NCBI GenBank assembly: GCA_028023455.1
Contig: JAQFVV010000112.1
Coordinates: forward strand, 1,612,001 to 1,676,000
Reading direction: 5' to 3'
Length of the DNA: 64,000 nt
Source: Epiperipatus broadwayi
Lineage: Eukaryota > Onychophora > Udeonychophora > Euonychophora > Peripatidae
The position numbers and the translations under genes were made by a program. This document shows, one piece after another, positions 1-11,339 of the stretch. Numbering within the stretch: the first letter of the stretch is position 1; each line of letters starts with the position of its first letter. Below the pieces are notes generated by a model. It made no database searches. It had not been told where the DNA came from and was given only the letters and a program-made list of their open reading frames with translations.

Positions 1-229
1 ATTTATTCATTTTACATGTCCAATCCAATATAGATATGATTATACAATACTGGACTCTGTAATATCACATACAGCAGGGAGAAAAGTGTATTAATTGGTT
101 TTATGATCTTGGCATTATATTTTTTAAATTTTACAGGGCATTCTTAAATGAAATTTTTCTTTTGTCTTTACATTACATTGATAGGATGTCTCATATCCAT
201 ACAATAAATTAGGTAAAATAATAGCTCCA

Positions 230-345
230 TATATAGTTAATAAGATGGAGTAGTAGACTCTGGAACTCGAAGATCTAAGGATCATAGCTCTAGTTCTGTT
301 ACTTTGTGCTCAATCGTTTTATAAACTCTCGAGCAGCAAACTATT
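230..345 (+). repeat. Possible tRNA-derived SINE relic
   Basis: The stretch carries a weak A-box-like block (AGTAGTAGACTC, about 250) and, some 40 bases on, a B-box-like block (GCTCTAGTTCTG, about 286). It is followed by TTTTATAAACTCT, which recurs at about 20260 behind another tRNA-like stretch. Sharing the tail argues for a common decayed SINE family. Both promoter boxes are degenerate, so this is tentative. Confidence 0.3.
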
Positions 346-677
346 TTTTTCCTTGATTGGTTTGAAGCAATGATATAGTGACAGACTATGTTAGTTCAAA
401 GCGCATAGATCATAGCTTCAAATTCTGTCTCTTCTGGTATTCAAACTTCCCCTGATTCTTTTTCTTTATAATCTGTATATGTTTTATTATTGCATTTACT
501 CAACTTTGATATGCAATTGATATTCATCAATCAAATGAAGCTTGATGTAATTTATTTACATTTTTTTTTATAATATTCTTATATCCGACTGTCTGCTCAA
601 AGAGACGAATGAACCAGAAATAGATGGCCACAATTGACATACCCAAAAGTTAAAATATATTGGTTTACGTTTCTAGA

Positions 678-772
678 AAGCTTGTAGAGGAATTGACAAT
701 CCTCACTGTTTATAACTTACAAGCTTAAGAGATAGGGTCATGTGATCTATGACTCTTATTTTGACTATTTAT
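678..772 (+). repeat. Direct repeat, copy 1
   Basis: About 95 bp beginning AAGCTTGTAGAGGAATTG and ending TTGACTATTTAT, repeated almost exactly at 1099-1193 with only a few substitutions. The first 45 bases form a hairpin, since AAGCTTGTA pairs with TACAAGCTT. The pair brackets about 325 bp of richer-GC sequence. Confidence 0.85.
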
Positions 773-1098
773 AGTCTCTGCCAAAAGTCTTATGCAATTT
801 TATATTGATAAGATGACTAATCTATGGTATGGCTGAAGATCTATCAACCCCATATAGCTATTTGGGTTGGATAGCTGGGTTTGAAGACATGTAGATGTCT
901 GAAAATTTCAGATTTTCCACTCAATAGATAACTTTTAGATAAGTGCTTGGCTTTGGGTTGGTATTTTTAGTCTAGTGTCTGAACCTACCCTGACACCTCT
1001 CTGAGGATTGCCAAAGCACGAAACCATGGTCAGGGGTTTGAGGAGGGGGTCCTGACAGAGATATTTTAAGTGCTGGCTCTGGCTAAGCATTTATCATA

Positions 1099-1193
1099 AA
1101 GCTTGTAGAAGAATTGGCAATCCTCACTGTTTATAACTTACAAGCTTAAGAGATAGGGTCATGTGATCTATGACTCTTATTTTGACTATTTAT
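1099..1193 (+). repeat. Direct repeat, copy 2
   Basis: Second copy of the 95-bp repeat at 678-772, in the same orientation. The 773-1098 spacer is not repeated and contains the CTGAGGA...GAAAC motif at 1001-1024. The arrangement could be a small LTR-like or TRIM-like unit, or a local duplication. No coding sequence lies between the copies. Confidence 0.85.
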
Positions 1194-1357
1194 TGTCAAG
1201 AAGATCTCTATATTTTATTTTAAAATGAACAAAAAGTAAATAGTAATTTGATTGAGAAATAGAGAATTATATGCTATGAAAAAGAATATTTTTCATTGCA
1301 ATAACAAATTAGAAAATATGTCAAATGAAATATAAATTGCATTTATTTTATTTTATT

Positions 1358-1430
1358 TTTTTTGGTTAAAAAAAAAAAAAGCAAGAACTGCTTACAAAGA
1401 TGCAAAAGATCTTCGGGGGGGGGGGGGGGG
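1358..1430 (+). repeat. Poly-A tract and 16-G homopolymer
   Basis: A T-run is followed by an A-run (about 1367-1380), and 35 bases later by an uninterrupted run of 16 G (1415-1430). Similar G or C runs occur at 9868-9879 and 36806-36816. Their exact lengths should be treated as uncertain because such runs are assembly-sensitive. Confidence 0.8.
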
Positions 1431-1998
1431 AATTCAGTAACACTGCAAAAAAAGAAAATTGTATCCCAATAAGGTATCTATTAAATTAAGAAGTAAAATT
1501 AACATTCTTAATTATGTTTAATATAAATAATTTAACAAGCAAAATTCACAGAGAGATCATTTGTGCAACCTTATATGCTTTAATTTACTTAGGGAAGGGG
1601 GGATTTGAATTATACACATTTTTACATCAGAGTATATAAAATTATTTGATGTGTTATTAATACTACGTTTAGAATCTGAATGACAGGAACTTTGAACTAA
1701 GTAAGATTTCATGTTATCCAAGTTTCTCTTATTCTTCTCTTTCATTTTCTTTGCATATATTTATATATATGTTGCTTATAACAGTTCTTTCATATACACT
1801 TCAATGCAAACAAATTTTCTTAAAAACTTCTTTATTTTCCTTAGTTTCGATTGTCCAGCAGTCTTCATCAGTTACAATATTTGAATAATATAAATACATA
1901 ACCATCATTTCACATATATATATATATCAAAATATACAACATATATTCCCTTCATACATATACATATATAGATCTACATCACCCCTAAATATATATAT

Positions 1999-2201
1999 AA
2001 ATTCCATACCTACATCCATATATACATATGCATATCCAAATATATACACATACATCTTTTAAACATACATATATATATACAGATACACCCATATGTGGAT
2101 TTGTATGTATATGTCTATGGGAGTATGTGTATATATATGTGTGTTTAATAGATGTATGTATATATATTTGGATATGTATATATGGATATAGGTATGGAAT
2201 T
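1999..2201. repeat. Near-perfect 200-bp palindrome, microsatellite-rich
   Basis: The left arm starts AATTCCATACCTACATCC (1999) and the right arm ends GGATATAGGTATGGAATT (2201). The arms of about 85 bp pair almost throughout, including the motifs CATATATACATATCCAAATATAT and ACATACATCT. A short AGATACACCC...GTGTG centre forms the loop. A 61-codon ORF here merely reads through the palindrome. Either a MITE-like hairpin or an expanded AT/ACAT repeat would explain it. Confidence 0.8.
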
Positions 2202-4894
2202 AGTCCTATATAACCAGTAATAATCTTTTCATTTTCTAAACTAATATGGAAATTGTATATTTGATCTATTGTCCAAAATTAATATTCTTATTCACATTTT
2301 ATTGTGAAAAATAATTTAATTATTAATGAAATAATCACAGAAATTTCATTATATATGTGTTACTCAATAAAGCAATCTAAATATAAATAGCTGCTTCTTA
2401 ATAAAGAAATCAAAAGTTTTTGTACATAGATCCATATGACTGGAGACTGTTAGCAATTTTCCAAAAAAAAAAAAACAAACAAACAAAAGAAGTCCTCATT
2501 TAGTATATACTGATTAAATAATTTTGTAATTGTCAGTGGGTAAAGGTAAGAGAACATCACTGTTTAAAATAGAGAAGTAATGTAGGCATGATATCTTACT
2601 TGGTAATGAATGTATGAAAAGTAAAATATTTAATACATTGTTATTTGTGAAGTATTAAAAGTATTGATTTATTAGTCTTTTTTTAAAAAAAAAAACCTTT
2701 TACTTTCACGATGCTAGTTAACATCAAAGTAATATGATTTAGAGGACAATTTCCCTCTGGTATGTATTTTAATAATATAAGAGACGATGAAGTTAAACTA
2801 GAGTTCACTAAGGTTTATAACAAAACTAATGGTAGGCAATACCATTTTACTTCATGTCTGGCTTGATATTGTAATGGGATGGGATAATTAGGGTAAACCT
2901 GGGATGATGGCAACACATCATCAACCCCAAATCAAAATAAATATTTCAAATGATGAAATTTACAAAAAAAGAAAATATTTAAGTAAAATATCAATATCAA
3001 AAAATATATAAGTAATTTTATATATTACAAAGAGAGAGCACGAAATCATAAGATCTCTGAGAGATCAACCAGCCAATCCTCAGAGCAACTAAAATTATAA
3101 TTTTAAATCTATCAGCATTATCAATAAGTATAAGTAATTATAAGTACTAAGTAATACTCAAAATACCATTCATCTTTATGAATGACCAAAATCAAGATAC
3201 ATCAGTACACTAAATCAACAGTCAATCTGGTGACTGGATTGGAAATGGATCTTCTATAGACCAGGCTAACTATTTAGCTCTTGCCAACTTGTGGCAGATT
3301 ATTGAAACCATTAATTTGGATGTACCAACTAAATGCTAATCCATCAGAAATGCATAATAAAAATAGTGCTGGGATATTAAAACATGCTGATCATCATCAA
3401 TGCTCTGGCCACTTAGTACTATTAATGTACTGGTCACTTATAAACTTAATTTTTAATAAGATTAAAATAAAATATAGTGCATGGGCTTTAAAGATTATAA
3501 TCTCACGCCAAACCAGGACAATGGCATACTGTTAGCTTCTTAAGTACTAAATATATCCCATTTATATATCAGCCACTATACACAAATCTAGCTGAGAACA
3601 CAAGCTCTACAATTGTTATGGTGACCAAGAGATAATGATGCATTACAATTTTAACAATTGAATTCAAATTTATTAATAACAATATAAAAAAATAATATTA
3701 TGGTCTATAGAATATGGCTATACATATTAAAGTCTTCCGATTTTGATTAACATATTGTGATTTACAAAATTACTATACACAATTCAAGCCATGTTCCGTT
3801 AGGTTTACTTAAAACCTATTCTGCATGCAGGCTTGTGGCTTGATATAAAGTGAATAGATTTGAATTGACATTTAATAATTAAAAGTGTTTAAAATTTTAC
3901 ATATAAGTGTCTGATGCACATTGATCTATATACGCACACATACATGTGTATGTGCGTGTAATTTCTGAACATATTTCATTTATTACCAAATAAACATTTT
4001 TAGTTGTCACTTTCAAATGACACAAACACATATTTGATAATAACAAAAACTCATTTTTCTTTTTAGAGGACAACATTTAATATATATGTGTGCTTATTGA
4101 ATTGCAGACACACATAGAAGTCTACACCATATATTTAATTTTTGTCAAAATACAGTTGTTAAAAATTATTTTTTCATACAAATGCATGCATATATATAAT
4201 ATGTATAAATAAAATTATAGATAATATAAATTAATTATAAACAATTTTATAAAAAAATTTCTTTTTCATATTTCAGGTAATTGTTTTTATTAATTATTTA
4301 AAAATGTCTTTCTTCTTTTTTTTCCTAAAAGATTTTAAAATATCTTAAATGCTAATTCTGCCTCTTAGATTTTTTTTTTTTAATCCCAGCAGAGTTATTT
4401 ATTTGTGTTACTCTTTTTTAAAATATATAGAGTTTAATTAAACAATTTAAGATAATACTGTTTTATATTAAGTATCTCACTTTATTAGAATGTCATTTTT
4501 GAACGAATTATTTAAAAAAACATTTAAAATTTAGTTCATGTTATATATAACACTACTTACAATTGTATATATGTTTATCTGTGTGTACTTAGATAAACAG
4601 CAGCATACTTCAAGCTTTCTTGGTAAGTTTGGTTTTTGGTCCATAATCAAAATAGGCATAATCCAGGCAATTATCAGCATTGGGAAAGTATATAATCAGG
4701 TATGTTGTAATTCTCCCTTCTGTTTAGGGCTTGATGAGCTTCAGGCCAGCAAACATTTTTCATAACATATTTGTAACTGAATTTCAACACAAAGAAGTGG
4801 GTCATTTTTTTCCATGTGAATTCATACTCCACCATTGAGCTGTAGAGGTGCTTCCTTGCCTTTTTACATTCTCATAGTTACCAACAAACTGCAG

Positions 4895-5105
4895 CTTTAC
4901 AAAAATATTACCCAAACTATATCAGCCATCTCTTCAAAAACTATATCCAGACTTTGCATCTGGCCAATTTAGCTACATGCTTGTCAAAAAATATTAACCA
5001 GACTGTTCAATACTGGAAATCAGACTGTTCTTTTCAAAAAAACTACTATCCAGACTTTGCATCTGGACAATTTGGCCAGCTCTTATAAAAACTGCAAGCC
5101 AAACT
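4895..5105 (+). repeat. Degenerate tandem repeat (CCAGACTTTGCATCTGG units)
   Basis: The motif TATCCAGACTTTGCATCTGG with flanking CAATTT occurs at about 4945 and 5045. Shorter relatives (CCAGACTGTTCAATACTGG, CCAAACTATATCAGCC) lie before and between them. Each unit holds a small inverted repeat (CCAGA...TCTGG). Confidence 0.55.
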
Positions 5106-5279
5106 GAACTGATATTTTTATCAGTCCTTTTATAGAATCATCTAAGGTGACAACACTAATTTAAAAACTTTTTTCTTATCACTTAATTGGAAACAAGGCA
5201 CTTTTAATTAAAAAGCTACATTTGGAAATCTTATCAAAGATTTTTAAAAATAGATAATAGAAATTCATTCAAGCATTAA

Positions 5280-6025
5280 CCCTTAAACCGCTAATTTTAT
5301 CATTGGTTGTATCAGATAAAAATCAAATCTTTTAATTGGCCAACTCACAAACTGAAGACAAAGCTTATTGTTAAAACATATTCGCCTATAATATTAAATT
5401 CAACTCAGATACATTTATAAAAAGTATATAATTAATTTTTCAGGTCATGAAAAAAACGAAAGTTCTTTCAAAAATAAATTGCTATTTATTTATTCTAAAA
5501 TATTCAACATCGGCAACATAAAAGTTATAATGTAAACAAAAAGATCGACTTTTACGTTATAGAAAAGTAAATATTTCTTTTTACTACAACTTCAATATTT
5601 GGACTAAAATCTTCAATATTTTTGAAAATAATTTTGTTTTTTTATTATTCTCTCTGAAAATTATGTTTAATTTCCATAAATATTATTTAATAATAATTTA
5701 AATCGTATTCGAAATAAAAATCTCAGCGTTTTTCTTTATTTTCTTTGATCAGGCAGTTTCTTTGTTCTTTCCAGCCAATCAGAATGCCTTTTTCGGCTGA
5801 GAGCATGCTAAGAACCAATCACAAATAATGTTCCTTCTTTGTTTAGGTTTAAATGCGTTTTTTTTCTATTTTTTACTTCTAAAATAAATCGGAAGATGTC
5901 ACCATCGTACAGAACTTTTAAAAACGAATTCAATACGTATTTAACGAAAATTTTCGTATGAAAATGAACTGAGTTAGAGTGATTTCAGATGTCGACGAGG
6001 AGCCTCGTCGGACGCGGGAAAAGGG
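5280..6025. mobile_element. Non-autonomous piggyBac-type element (746 bp)
   Basis: TTAA at 5276-5279 and again at 6026-6029 flank an element whose left end reads CCCTTAAACCGC and whose right end, reverse-complemented, reads CCCTTTTCCCGC, a 9/12 match. TTAA duplication plus CCC termini are diagnostic of the piggyBac superfamily. Just inside the right end is an 18-bp palindrome, CGACGAGGAGCCTCGTCG (5993-6010), a subterminal feature also seen in piggyBac-type MITEs. The interior has no transposase ORF. Superfamily assignment is strong on structure, but activity is not supported. Confidence 0.8.
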
Positions 6026-6598
6026 TTAATTAAAAGATTTCTAAAATGCTGTGCTACTTTTTAAATTCAATATTATTTATTTAGACCTTTTTTAAAATAT
6101 TTATTTCATAATAAAATTCCATTTTAAATCCAGAACTATTTAACCCTTTACAGTCTCATTATTATTCCAAGTAAATAGAAAATATCTACAAAATTTATGT
6201 CTAATGTTCATTTCTACTTTTATTATATATATATGTGCACACATACAACTATGTTTCTGTCTGTGTGCCATGTAACCCAACTGGTTACAATATAGTTTTG
6301 CAGATGGAGTACATTCATCGTATTTAGTTACATAGATGCATATATATATAAATGATGTGGTTCATTCATATATGATTCTTGGTATTACCATATTAACAAA
6401 TGGGTTTTTTTATAATAACATTCGTTGATTACCCAGTTAATGGTAGGTGTGACCCATCTGAAATATTGCCATGATGGTACCATGAATCATACTTACATAG
6501 ATTAATCTGTCTGAATATCATTTATATGTGTAGACCATTAAAAGTTTGGATTTAACATGTATCAAATTTATCACATATTGTTGTGGTTTTTTTTTTAG

Positions 6599-6717
6599 TA
6601 TGGTGTTATGGAAATTATTAATCACAGAACGGGTCACAAAGCCGTGCTCAATTTCAAACCTAGTGGCTGGTTCAGCAAAGATTTGCATCGTGTGGAAGGC
6701 TATATTTATGACAGAGA
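6599..6717 (+). CDS. OSBPL1A/OSBPL2-like: ORP1/2-like oxysterol-binding protein, exon (internal, first in window)
   Basis: This exon follows a T-rich tract and AG and ends at GTAAGT. Reading frame 1 opens YGVMEIINHRTGHKAV and ends EGYIYDR plus two bases. That is the part of the OSBP-related lipid-binding (ORD) domain directly after the family signature, where ORP1/ORP2 proteins read 'ILNHRTG' and 'VEGHIQDK'. The family transfers sterols and phosphoinositides between membranes at contact sites. The exon begins in mid-domain, so upstream exons lie outside the window. It leaves phase 2, completed by the first base of 10390. Confidence 0.93.
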
Positions 6718-6959
6718 GTAAGTATCATTTTTCATTTATGTATATTCAAATCAGCTTTATATATAAAAACAATATAGTTCTAAGATTGAGATGATAGAAA
6801 AAATGAAACAAAGCAATAGCTATCTATCAGTGATAGATGGTCGTATGTTATCACTTGATTGTAGTATTTTACTGCATAATTATTTAATTTGCTTTTATGA
6901 AAAAATTTAACATATTTTATCTTTAGCTTTTTTGTAACAAGTTTTTCAAATACTTCTTT

Positions 6960-7530
6960 ATTTTTGACTACCATTGAAGGAAAAGAAATCATCACTGATA
7001 GAGGTCAGAACAGCCAATAATGATCAGGGCTGATTGAAATATTGCAAAAATAGTTGAATTATGCATCAACATCATCAGCTGATTTTGAGGATCATAACAG
7101 ACCAAGTAAACATTGATAAAACAGGAAATCTTAACTGAAAATCTTGTCATGAAAAAAATAAAGGTATTATCGCACACAACACCATGTATGAGGGAGTTTT
7201 AAGCCAGTATATAAATAACTGTATTAGAACACCCCCTCTATTCACCTGATCTGGTTCCCCGATGATTTTTTCTTTACCCAAAAATAAAGGGAATATTGAA
7301 AGAAAGACTATTCAGGACATCAAAGGAAATTTGACAACAGCTCTAATGGTCATTTAGAAAAAAGATTTCCAAAATTGTTTTGAAGGATAGGCTAGTTACT
7401 TATCTCAATGTATTGCTTCCCAAGGGAAGTACTTTGAAGGAGACCATAGTGATATTCAGTTGTGAGATATGTAGCACTTTTTCTAGGATGAATTCATGAA
7501 TGTAATTTTTAGACCTTGTATATATAAGAG
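6960..7530 (+). pseudogene. Mariner transposase relic, C-terminal half
   Basis: In shifting + frames 7200-7480 reads as the end of a mariner transposase: VLEHPLYSPDLVP (about 7221-7260) followed by FFLYPKIKGILK, then a long decayed tail ending near CFPREVL/KGSTLKE. In the family the block PPYSPDLxPCD carries the last catalytic aspartate of the D,D34D triad. Here that codon position is followed by a stop, so the catalytic residue is lost. The upstream part (6960-7200) is probably the middle of the same gene but is only weakly recognisable. No TIR pair was identified. Confidence 0.75.
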
Positions 7531-7568
7531 ATTTTCTACTTCTTCCTTTTCCTTTGTATTGAAGAACT

Positions 7569-7640
7569 CTGATGATGACTGAAGGACAGTCGAAACTGTT
7601 AGTTTGATATAAATAAAGAGTATTGATAAAGTTTTTAAGA
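7569..7640 (+). repeat. CTGATGA...GTCGAAAC repeat end
   Basis: CTGATGA (7569-7575), a 5-bp hairpin GACTG-AAGGA-CAGTC and GAAAC (7592-7596) are followed by ATATAAATAAAGA. The reverse complement of 1844-1871 has the same layout (CTGATGA, then TCGAAACT, then AAATAAAGA). This marks two copies of a dispersed repeat terminus of unknown family; Penelope-like element ends often carry such motifs. Confidence 0.45.
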
Positions 7641-9090
7641 AAGGTGTAAATGGTATGATATATAAGAGATGTCAGTAAATAAGCTAATAATGATTATAAA
7701 AAGTAGAGCAACAAAGATATTAATCTAAAAGAGAGAAACATTTCTCAACATTATTTTCCTTAGTTGATACATTCTTCAATCATTTTTACTAGATTTTTTT
7801 TCTTGTCTGATTTTATCTTAACCATCTGTGCATTTCATTTTCACTTCGTTATCATACCAGTTATGAATAATTTGATATATTAAACTTTTTTTTTTTGCAT
7901 TATGAATAGGAAGTATTTTGGAGGGAAGATACTTTTTTTTTGCTAAAAGTCTTATATGCAAAAAAATAATATTTTTTCAGGGATATGTATTTTGAATACA
8001 CCTCCATTTTAACTACTGAAACTAGCCAATAAACTTTGACATCAAATTGTCATCAAATTAGGCTGTGCTACTATATGTTGATGCAGACAATTTCTTATTC
8101 CTGTTATAGTTGTTTTTTTCACTGTAATGTATTTAGTGACTTCTCTTACAAACATGTATAGATTAAAAGACCTCATAGTACTTTACAACAGCCGTGCCTG
8201 TGACCTGGCTTCAAATACTGGTTAAATAAACACTAAACTTTTTTCAGCACAATTGGAGCTTTTCTTAATTTGTTGATTAATGAATATTAAATTAGAGTAT
8301 CTAACAAGGATGGAAAAACATTCAGACCATTATTATCAGCTAGTGATTGGTAAATCTAGTGAGTACTGTCTTCATTTATTAATCTCTATGAGGAGCTGCT
8401 TCGTCCTACAATAGATTATTCAAATACCATTTTATCTATTTATCTATTGTTCTAAGAAAAAAGTCTAGTAACACTTTCTTTCTTCACATTTGAAGTATCA
8501 GTACTTAAAATTTCAGGAATGTCTGCTGTGCGTTTTGGAATGGATCAATATGCATTTTGAATCTTTCCATTGTAAATGTATCTGCTTTAATTATCTCAAT
8601 ATTATAAGTCTTTGAATGTTTTTTTTAATTACTCATCAGATAGTTACTTTGTATATTTTGATTATATTTATAATAAAATAAACTTGGATGAAATTAACAC
8701 ACAGACAAAATAATAATATAATCAATCTGGTTAGCCATTCAAAATTGATTGATAAATGGGATATCAATAGTGATAGAAAATGAGAAAAGAATAATCTACT
8801 CTTGCTAAAGCAATTATGAAAACAGGTCTACAATTGATATCTTTCCAACGTTGTTCAGAGTTTGTTTTTGTAAACACTTTTTTTTTTGTTAATATTATGT
8901 GTATATTTGTTTATAAAATAAATATTACAAAAAATATTTATTTGCCCATTAATATACCAATATTAATGTCATATACTATTTAACTATAGGTGATTACCAC
9001 TGATTTATGTATGTGTATTTTAATATGACATAAAATATTAACACTGTCATATGTTGTTTATCTAACAATATGGGGACATTAATACCATAT
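7640..9090. other. AT-rich intron sequence, nothing recognised
   Basis: I see no long repeat, coding frame or terminal inverted repeat in this stretch. It contains homopolymer T runs and scattered AATAAA sequences only. Confidence 0.5.
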
Positions 9091-9091
9091 A

Positions 9092-9670
9092 TTGTACTTT
9101 TGTCAGATTATCAATACAAAAAATAGAAACGTAATGAATGAAACTATTCATAGAATTAAACTTGGATGGAATGTTTTGGGTAGAAATAATTTAAGATTAA
9201 AAGGAAATACGCTTAATTTGAAAATGAAGATTTTAATAGATGTGTTTTATCAATTCTTAATTATGGATCTGAGACTTGGACATTTAACAGAAAAGCAGTT
9301 TACAGGCTTTAGACTACTCATTGAAATATGGAGAAATGTATGATGGGCAAAACAAGGAAGAATAAAAAGGAAAATACGTGGCTGAAAGAATAAAAAGGTA
9401 TCACTGGCATCCTTGAAAGAATTAAAAGATTAAAATGGGGCTGGGCTGGACTTATTACTAGAAGTCATAATAATAGGTGGGTAGTTGAGATTTTAAAGTG
9501 GATTCTAAGAGATTGTCAAAGACATAGAAAGAGACCCTATATGAAATGGATAAATGAAAAAGGAAAATTCTTGGTGTGATATGAAGAAGAGAGATTTTGG
9601 ATTGCGAAAACTAGATTAAAGTTGGAGAAATCTTCATCCTGTGGTGGATTGAAAATGATGATGACTGTTT
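9092..9670 (+). pseudogene. RTE-type LINE, 3' end of ORF2 (5'-truncated)
   Basis: The first 83 codons read (C)QIINTKNRN...HRIKLGWNVLGRNN...LTEKQFTGF. After frame changes the sequence reads RIKRLKWGWAGLITR, NNRWVVEILKW and RDCQRHRKRPYMKWI. This is the typical C-terminal tail of RTE-clade endonuclease/reverse transcriptases ('LKWKWAGHIAR..DNRW'). The copy ends in GATGATGACT (about 9656-9666), the short ATG-type tail of RTE elements. It is heavily 5'-truncated and frameshifted, matching the related copies at 13040-13690 and 52005-52620. Confidence 0.82.
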
Positions 9671-10389
9671 ACAAATAAATGATTATCTTCAGGATGTTAT
9701 TTTTTTCTATATATGGATATAAAGTAGATGTTGTTTATTTACTTAAAAGAATGTAAAATATTAACACTACCACATATCAAAACAGTAATAAAAATTCTAT
9801 ATCTTTAGAATTTTTATGTTTTCACTTGTCATTTTGATTCGCTAATAAGCAATTTTAACACATTTCCGGGGGGGGGGGGCTAGGAATTAAAATATTAGAA
9901 ATAAACTTTCTTGCATCCTCCACATTAACAAGATCAAATTTATAACAGTGAATAATTAATTCCTTTTAAAAATAAAGTGCTGTACAATATACTTCAAAAT
10001 TAGAAATAAATGCTCAATAAAGAAAAAATTTTTAAAAAGAAATTAAGATGATACAATTTTTAATGTTATTAATAATTATTGCTAAAGTAATAAGTTTGAA
10101 TATAGCGGCACACTTTTGGACATTATTATTAACTTCATAAGAAATTCCTTTTGATTAATCGATCTTCAAAGCATTTCTCTTGCTAGTCATTTGTCCTTTA
10201 AGGATTTTGTTCTGTCTTTTGGCTATTGGTAATTTGGATGTCACACATTTCTACATGGGTGTGTTTACAATTCTAATAATATTTATAATTTATGTCTTTA
10301 ACTATCAATATCTATAAATAATTTCCTTAGGCTTTATTTTTATTCTTTGTTTATATATATATTAATTTAATAATTTATAATGTTTTTAG

Positions 10390-10513
10390 AAAAAGAAAGT
10401 TATGCAGCATTTATGGAAAATGGACTGATTTTCTAAACTGTGTTGATGTTCCAATATTTGAAGAATATATAAAGGCAAGAAAGGCCCAAGAAAATCAAGA
10501 TAAAGAGGAGAAG
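10390..10513 (+). CDS. OSBPL1A/OSBPL2-like: ORP1/2-like oxysterol-binding protein, exon
   Basis: Acceptor TTTTTAG at 10383-10389 and donor GTAAGT at 10514. The first base completes a Glu codon carried over from 6717, and the exon then reads KRKLCSIYGKWTDFLNCVD, with the conserved YGKWT of the ORD beta-barrel. It ends in a charged stretch (KARKAQENQDKEEK) and in phase 0. Length and the YGKWT position match the ORP2 exon order. The preceding intron is 3.7 kb. Confidence 0.93.
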
Positions 10514-10867
10514 GTAAGTCTAGCTATATTTGTTCATAGTTTTTCAAAATTGCTTTGCTTACCTTTGCATGATTGTCACTTAATAAATTATCTGAACAGT
10601 GTCACAAGTTTATATTATTAATATAACTGAAGATAAAGATGGAAAAAGCATCAATCCTAGAACCCATATTAAAGGATCTGATTCTTTACCACACCATTAA
10701 ATCATACAAGCATTGAATTTTTGTAAACCTAAATATGCACAGTATGTCCTAATGAAAAGTTTACCAATGTCTGCAGTCCTATCGTTGAATCAGCACGTGT
10801 TATGTAGTGACATTAATTATTCACCAAAAATATTTTAAGTTTGCTGGCATATCTGTATCACAAATTA

Positions 10868-11330
10868 TGACATAGAATGTGGTAATGCGTTGTATACTTT
10901 TCTTCGGTGCCCTCCCTGCCATCACAAAATCTTAGCAACCATTTGAAAACGTTCTTTCAGCTCATGGCTTCACTACCATACATGATTTGAATCATTTCAA
11001 ACATTTCAGTAGTAATTTTGCCAATTTAAAATAAAAATTTAATGTTACCATATTGTTTCATTGCGGGTTATGAAACGTGCTGTCATATTTCATATTATAA
11101 CTCATGATCCAGACATACTTAAAATTTTTGTGGTATGTTTCTAAGCAATACGCATGTTCATTAGGAGATGGTACTTCAGGCAGTTTGGGGAGAACCAATC
11201 GCCTTTTCACCGGAATGCATTATTATTTACATGGTAGATTTAATACATTGTTAATTTGCCAGGTTTATTCTAGCAGCAGTGTGTGTACTCTTCTTAAAAC
11301 CCCTTTTTAAATGTATAATACATATTTTTA
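10868..11330 (-). pseudogene. Mariner transposase relic, N-terminal DNA-binding part plus 5' end
   Basis: On the - strand 11090-10868 reads KQYGNIKFYFKIGKITTEMFEMIQIMYG-type sequence (with a stop) and then VFKWLLRFCDGREGTEE. This is the helix-turn-helix head of mariner-like transposases ('IKFCFKLGKTATET..., VFEWHKRFKEGRE'). 11100-11330 continues into the element's 5' untranslated part, which is recognisably shared with 33000-33130. The rest of the transposase is missing. Confidence 0.75.
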
Positions 11331-11339
11331 TTCAGGCTT

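Larger units (their letters stand above)
1..6598 (+). other. Upstream intron of the ORP gene (non-coding, repeat-bearing)
   Basis: No exon of the ORP gene could be found here, although the next exon (6599) starts in mid-domain, so this is presumably the 3' part of an intron of more than 6.5 kb. It is AT-rich and ends in a pyrimidine tract and AG at 6597-6598. Apart from the repeats listed separately (direct repeats, palindrome, tandem repeat, MITE) I see no coding signal. Short ORFs within it are low-complexity and do not resemble any family. 2220-4890 is plain AT-rich DNA with short homopolymers. Confidence 0.6.

Noticed and set aside
2028-2213. 61-codon ORF
   Set aside because: Reads through the microsatellite palindrome (repetitive Ile/Tyr/Cys); not a gene.
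3281-4765. 84- and 75-codon ORFs (3281-3535, 4538-4765)
   Set aside because: No family resemblance, no splice context, and neither matches the ORP exon missing upstream.
1-6598. Search for the ORP exon carrying the family signature and the residues before YGVMEI
   Set aside because: No stretch encoding the expected CVHN...GxLWIEQ-type sequence with splice sites was found, so the upstream exon is taken to lie outside the window.
8161-8240. tRNA-like block (GCCTGTGACCTGGCTTCAAATACTGG)
   Set aside because: Only a weak B-box-like match and no A-box at proper distance; not enough for a SINE call.
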